From NCBI RefSeq assembly GCF_024435355.1, contig NZ_JAMJWG010000002.1, positions 496,001-560,000 on the forward strand: a stretch of DNA of 64,000 nucleotides, read 5' to 3'. The notes under the pieces are model-generated. The model did no database searches. It saw only the letters and a program-made list of their open reading frames with translations, and had not been told where the DNA came from. Numbering within the stretch: the first letter of the stretch is position 1; each line of letters starts with the position of its first letter. Both the position numbers and the translations under genes were made by a program. Of this stretch, positions 61,055-64,000 are shown one piece after another. This DNA is from Streptomyces odontomachi. GTDB taxonomy: Bacteria > Actinomycetota > Actinomycetes > Streptomycetales > Streptomycetaceae.

Positions 61055-61966
61055 GTGCTCAGACGCAGCCTCGGCATTCTCGCCACTCTGGCGGCCGCAG
61101 TCGGTTTCACACTCGCTTTACCCGCCTCACCCGCCTCCGCCGGCGCCACCGCCGCCTGCGCCACCCCGTGGAGCGCCTCCGCGGTCTACACGGGCGGGCA
61201 GAGCGCGTCCTACGGCGGGCACAACTGGCTGGCCAAGTGGTGGACCCAGGGTGAGACCCCCGGAACCACCGGCGAGTGGGGTGCCTGGTCCGACCAGGGC
61301 GCGTGCGACGGCGGCGGCTCCGACCCGGGGGACCCGGGCGACCCGTCCGGCTTCGTCGTCAGCGAGTCCCAGTTCAACCAGATGTTCCCGAGCCGGAGCT
61401 CGTTCTACACCTACAGCGGGCTGACCGCCGCGCTCTCGGCCTACCCTGGTTTCGCGAACACCGGCAGCGACACCGTCAAGAAGCAGGAGGCCGCCGCCTT
61501 CCTCGCCAACGTCAGCCACGAGACCGGCGGACTGGTCTACGTGGTCGAGCAGAACACCGCCAACTACCCCCACTACTGCGACACCACCCAGCCCTACGGG
61601 TGCCCCGCGGGTCAGGCCGCCTACTACGGGCGCGGTCCCATCCAGCTCAGCTGGAACTTCAACTACAAGGCCGCGGGCGACGCGCTCGGGATCGACCTGC
61701 TGAACAACCCCTACCTCGTCGAGCAGAACGCCGCCGTGGCCTGGAAGACCGGCCTGTGGTACTGGAACACCCAGACCGGCCCTGGCACGATGACCCCGCA
61801 CAACGCCATGGTCAACGGAGCGGGCTTCGGCGAGACCATCCGCTCGATCAACGGCTCGCTCGAATGCAACGGCGGCAACCCTGCGCAGGTGCAAAGCCGT
61901 ATCGACGCCTACGAGCGCTTCACCTCGATTCTGGGCGTCTCCCCGGGCGGCAACCTGAGCTGCTGA
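61055..61966 (+). CDS. Secreted GH19 chitinase with chitin-binding domain
   Basis: 303 residues. The GTG at 61055 has AAGGAG six bases upstream; the ATG at 61040 would overlap that ribosome site. Order: Sec signal (to about ASA), CBM5/12 (WSASAVYTGGQSASYGGHNW, WLAKWWTQGETPG), Gly/Asp/Pro linker, then a GH19 domain with the catalytic Glu in NVSHETGGLVYVVE, YYGRGPIQLSWNFNY, and AWKTGLWYWNTQ. It cleaves chitin with inversion outside the cell. GH19 enzymes are common in Streptomyces. Confidence 0.95.
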   Translation: MLRRSLGILATLAAAVGFTLALPASPASAGATAACATPWSASAVYTGGQSASYGGHNWLAKWWTQGETPGTTGEWGAWSDQGACDGGGSDPGDPGDPSGFVVSESQFNQMFPSRSSFYTYSGLTAALSAYPGFANTGSDTVKKQEAAAFLANVSHETGGLVYVVEQNTANYPHYCDTTQPYGCPAGQAAYYGRGPIQLSWNFNYKAAGDALGIDLLNNPYLVEQNAAVAWKTGLWYWNTQTGPGTMTPHNAMVNGAGFGETIRSINGSLECNGGNPAQVQSRIDAYERFTSILGVSPGGNLSC

Positions 61967-62020
61967 CCCCCTGCGAGCGACCTGCCCGGTCCGCACCGCG
62001 CCGGTCCTCCGGCCGCACTT

Positions 62021-62053
62021 CCCGGACGCCGTCGGCAACCGACGGCGTCCGGG
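62021..62053 (+). terminator. Perfect 15-bp hairpin after the chitinase gene
   Basis: CCCGGACGCCGTCGG (62021-62035), loop CAA, CCGACGGCGTCCGGG (62039-62053). It lies 55 bp past the chitinase stop and is exact. No T-run follows, as is common in Streptomyces. Confidence 0.75.
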
Positions 62054-62504
62054 CCATGAGTCGTTCCGGCACCCGATACGGCCGACCGGCGGCGGCTCCC
62101 GTCCGCGGCCGAAGCGGCGCCACCGTCGCGGCGATGTCGGTGTCCATGCCGTCGTTCCGCTGCGACGGCGAACTCGCCGCTTCCCATCTGCGACAACTCC
62201 AGGCCACCGTGGACCGGTTGCAGCGGGTCACCTTCGAGTAACCCCTCACGACCCCGGTCATGGGGGGGGCGTCCGGCAAGGCCTGACGCATGAGGAGATC
62301 ATGCGGGCCCCCGCAGAACTCTCCCCCTGGAGCGGGCTTCGCCCCTGTGCGAGGATGCGCTCCGGCGGGTCGACGTCCTCGTGTTCGTCCACGAGTTGAG
62401 CTCATGTCGGAGCAGGTGTCGCTCACGAACGGCACCGCGGCGCAGGGCCGTCGGTCCCTCTCAGCCACCGCCTGCCCGCCCCCCCCTCACCCGGGAGGAT
62501 TCCC
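62054..62504. other. Gap without a supported gene
   Basis: About 450 bp between chitinase and GMC oxidoreductase. A 61-codon frame starts at 62056 but has no ribosome site. Just before 62505 there is GGGAGGA. Nothing else could be read with confidence. Confidence 0.5.
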
Positions 62505-64000
62505 GTGCCGACCTCCACGACCCGGCGCCGCTTTCTCACCGCAGCCGCCCTCGGTGCCGCAGCCGGAAGCGGCGTCCTCACCACCCCCACGGCCCACGCG
62601 GCCGCCCCGGGCACCGGGGCACGCCCCTCCCGGGTGCCGCTGACCCGGGAGGAACACCGTGCCGTCGTGATCGGCTCGGGCTTCGGCGGCGGCGTGAGTG
62701 CCCTGCGTCTAGCGCAGGCGGGGGTGCCGGTCACCGTGCTGGAGCGCGGTCGCCGCTGGATCACGGGGCCGAACGTGGACACCTACGCCACCGTGTCCCA
62801 TCCCGACCGGCGCCTGCTGTGGTACGGCACGACGCCGGAGGCGGTCCGGCCGGTGCAGCGGCTGCTCGGCAGACCGCTGGACCTGGACCCGTACGTCGGG
62901 CTGGTCGAGCCGGTCCTGGGCGACAGCCTGCTCGCGCTGTGCGCGGCCGGTGTCGGGGGTGGCTCGCTGGTGTACCAGGGGATGACGCTCCAGCCCTCGC
63001 GGGAGGTCTTCGAGACCTGGCTGCCCGGGGAGCTGGACTACGGACTGCTGGACCGCGAGTACTACCCGCGGGTGGCACGGATGCTGGACGTCTCCACGGC
63101 ACCCGACGAGCTGCTCGCCACGCCGACGTACCGGGCGACCCGGATCTTCCGGGACCGGGCCGAGCGGCGCGGCTTCCCGGTGGAGAAGGTCCCGCAGCCC
63201 GTCGACTGGAACTACCCCCTGGCCGAGACGCGCGGGGAGATGAGGCCCGCATACACCAGTGGCGACACCCTGTTCGGCGTCAACAACGGCGGCAAGCACA
63301 CCGTGGACCTCACCTACCTCGCGCAGGCCGAGGCCACCGGCCGGTGCCAGGTCCTGACGCAGCACCAGGTCACCTCCGTCGCCCGCGGAACGGGCGGTCG
63401 CTGGACCGTGCACGTGGACCGCATCGACGACGCGGGCCGTGTCCTGGAACAGCGGATCATCACCACGAAGGCCCTGGTGATGGCCGCCGGCAGCATGAAC
63501 ACGACGCGGCTGCTGGTGCGCGCCGCCGCGCTCGGCGACATCCCCGGCCTGCCCGGCGAGGTCGGCCAGGGCTTCGGCACCAACGGCGACCGTATCTACC
63601 TGTGGTCGGACCTCCTGGAGGACTTCGGCCCCCGGCAGGGCAGTCCCATCGCCTACATCGCCAAGACCTGGGACGACCCGCGCACGGCCAGTACGACCTG
63701 CCAGTTCTCCCTCCCGCCGCTGTACGGCGTCGACACCCGCTCCACGCTCGTCCTGGCCATGGCCGTGAGCCCCGACCGGGGCAGATGGACGTACAGCGGC
63801 CTGACCGACACGGTGAACATGCACTTCCCGGTGGCCGGTGACCGCGCCGTCGGGCTGCTGGCGGCGCAGCGCGTGCAGGCGATGGCCGGGGGTCTGGGCA
63901 CCATCGCGGAGTTCAACCTCGCCGAGAACATCACGGTCCACCCGCTCGGCGGCGCCTGCATGGGCCCGGTCACCGACCCGTACGGGCGGGTGCACGACCA
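62505..64000 (+). CDS. Tat-exported GMC oxidoreductase, cholesterol-oxidase-like (3' end outside window)
   Basis: GTG 62505 with GGGAGGA upstream. A twin-arginine signal TTRRRFLTAAALGAAAG leads into the FAD site VVIGSGFGGGVSALRLAQAG (about 54-73), then GVGGGSLVYQGM, NGGKHTVDLTYLAQAE, AAGSMNTTRLL and the GMC-type end HPLGGACMGPVTDPYGRVHD. This pattern matches Streptomyces ChoA/ChoD-type cholesterol oxidases, which oxidise 3-beta-hydroxysterols with O2. The last few residues run off the window. Activity on sterol is inferred. Confidence 0.88.
   Translation, partial: MPTSTTRRRFLTAAALGAAAGSGVLTTPTAHAAAPGTGARPSRVPLTREEHRAVVIGSGFGGGVSALRLAQAGVPVTVLERGRRWITGPNVDTYATVSHPDRRLLWYGTTPEAVRPVQRLLGRPLDLDPYVGLVEPVLGDSLLALCAAGVGGGSLVYQGMTLQPSREVFETWLPGELDYGLLDREYYPRVARMLDVSTAPDELLATPTYRATRIFRDRAERRGFPVEKVPQPVDWNYPLAETRGEMRPAYTSGDTLFGVNNGGKHTVDLTYLAQAEATGRCQVLTQHQVTSVARGTGGRWTVHVDRIDDAGRVLEQRIITTKALVMAAGSMNTTRLLVRAAALGDIPGLPGEVGQGFGTNGDRIYLWSDLLEDFGPRQGSPIAYIAKTWDDPRTASTTCQFSLPPLYGVDTRSTLVLAMAVSPDRGRWTYSGLTDTVNMHFPVAGDRAVGLLAAQRVQAMAGGLGTIAEFNLAENITVHPLGGACMGPVTDPYGRVHD

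Noticed and set aside
62056..62241. 61-codon frame after the chitinase terminator
   Set aside because: No ribosome site, starts 2 bp after a terminator hairpin, no recognisable motif.

Overview
The window is high-GC actinobacterial DNA, almost certainly Streptomyces. GC-biased third codon positions, many GTG starts with GGAGG-type ribosome sites, twin-arginine signals, trypsin-like proteases, a GH19 chitinase and several leaderless-looking promoters all point that way. No rRNA, tRNA, CRISPR array, transposase or replication origin was seen.

Region by region. (1-2.5 kb) A STAND NTPase/WD40 protein runs off the left edge. (2.9-4.0 kb) A secreted thermolysin-family protease. (4.1-16.8 kb, minus strand) A compact nonribosomal peptide operon: A-PCP-C-A-PCP and C-A-PCP-C synthetases, MbtH protein, methyltransferase, type II thioesterase and cytochrome P450. 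The pocket residues suggest X-Ser-Thr; there is no terminal thioesterase, and the last domain is a condensation domain. (17.6-21.6 kb, plus) IclR regulator, HutG-like ureohydrolase and an amino-acid ABC transporter whose binding protein and permease are fused. (21.7-25.9 kb) A large TPR protein and an alpha/beta hydrolase. (25.8-34.5 kb, minus) A complete FxSxx-COOH peptide-modification operon: FxsA precursor (56 residues, ending F-N-S-A-L), FxsB radical SAM enzyme with a degenerate C-terminal extension, an AAC(3)-like acetyltransferase, FxsC and FxsT. (34.8-36.3 kb) A convergent pair of DUF4231/SLATT membrane protein and SLOG-like nucleotide-sensor protein, which resembles a conflict/defence module.

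(36.5-41 kb) Soluble transhydrogenase, then VanZ-like protein and an OmpR-type two-component pair sharing a direct-repeat box. (41.0-44.1 kb) A GH43-like Tat-exported protein and a sulfatase, preceded by an 18-codon ORF with five cysteines that looks like a cysteine-sensing leader, and followed by a truncated Tat-signal fragment. (44.2-47.5 kb, minus) VIT-type metal transporter, fused electron-transfer flavoprotein and FetB-like permease behind a possible iron box. (47.7-59.2 kb) Peptide scavenging: M14 carboxypeptidase, amidohydrolase, PaiB-like protein, PucR regulator and a five-gene oligopeptide ABC transporter, with a 163-bp palindromic element upstream of the transporter. (59.4-64 kb) Trypsin-like protease plus a small lipoprotein sharing a pro-region motif, GH19 chitinase, and a Tat-exported GMC oxidoreductase that runs off the right edge.

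The most interesting items are the short, easily missed FxsA gene with its operon, the cysteine-rich leader ahead of the sulfatase operon, the SLATT/SLOG pair, the NRPS line with unusual condensation motifs, and the protease/lipoprotein pair. Family assignments rest on motifs read by eye; no database search was made.
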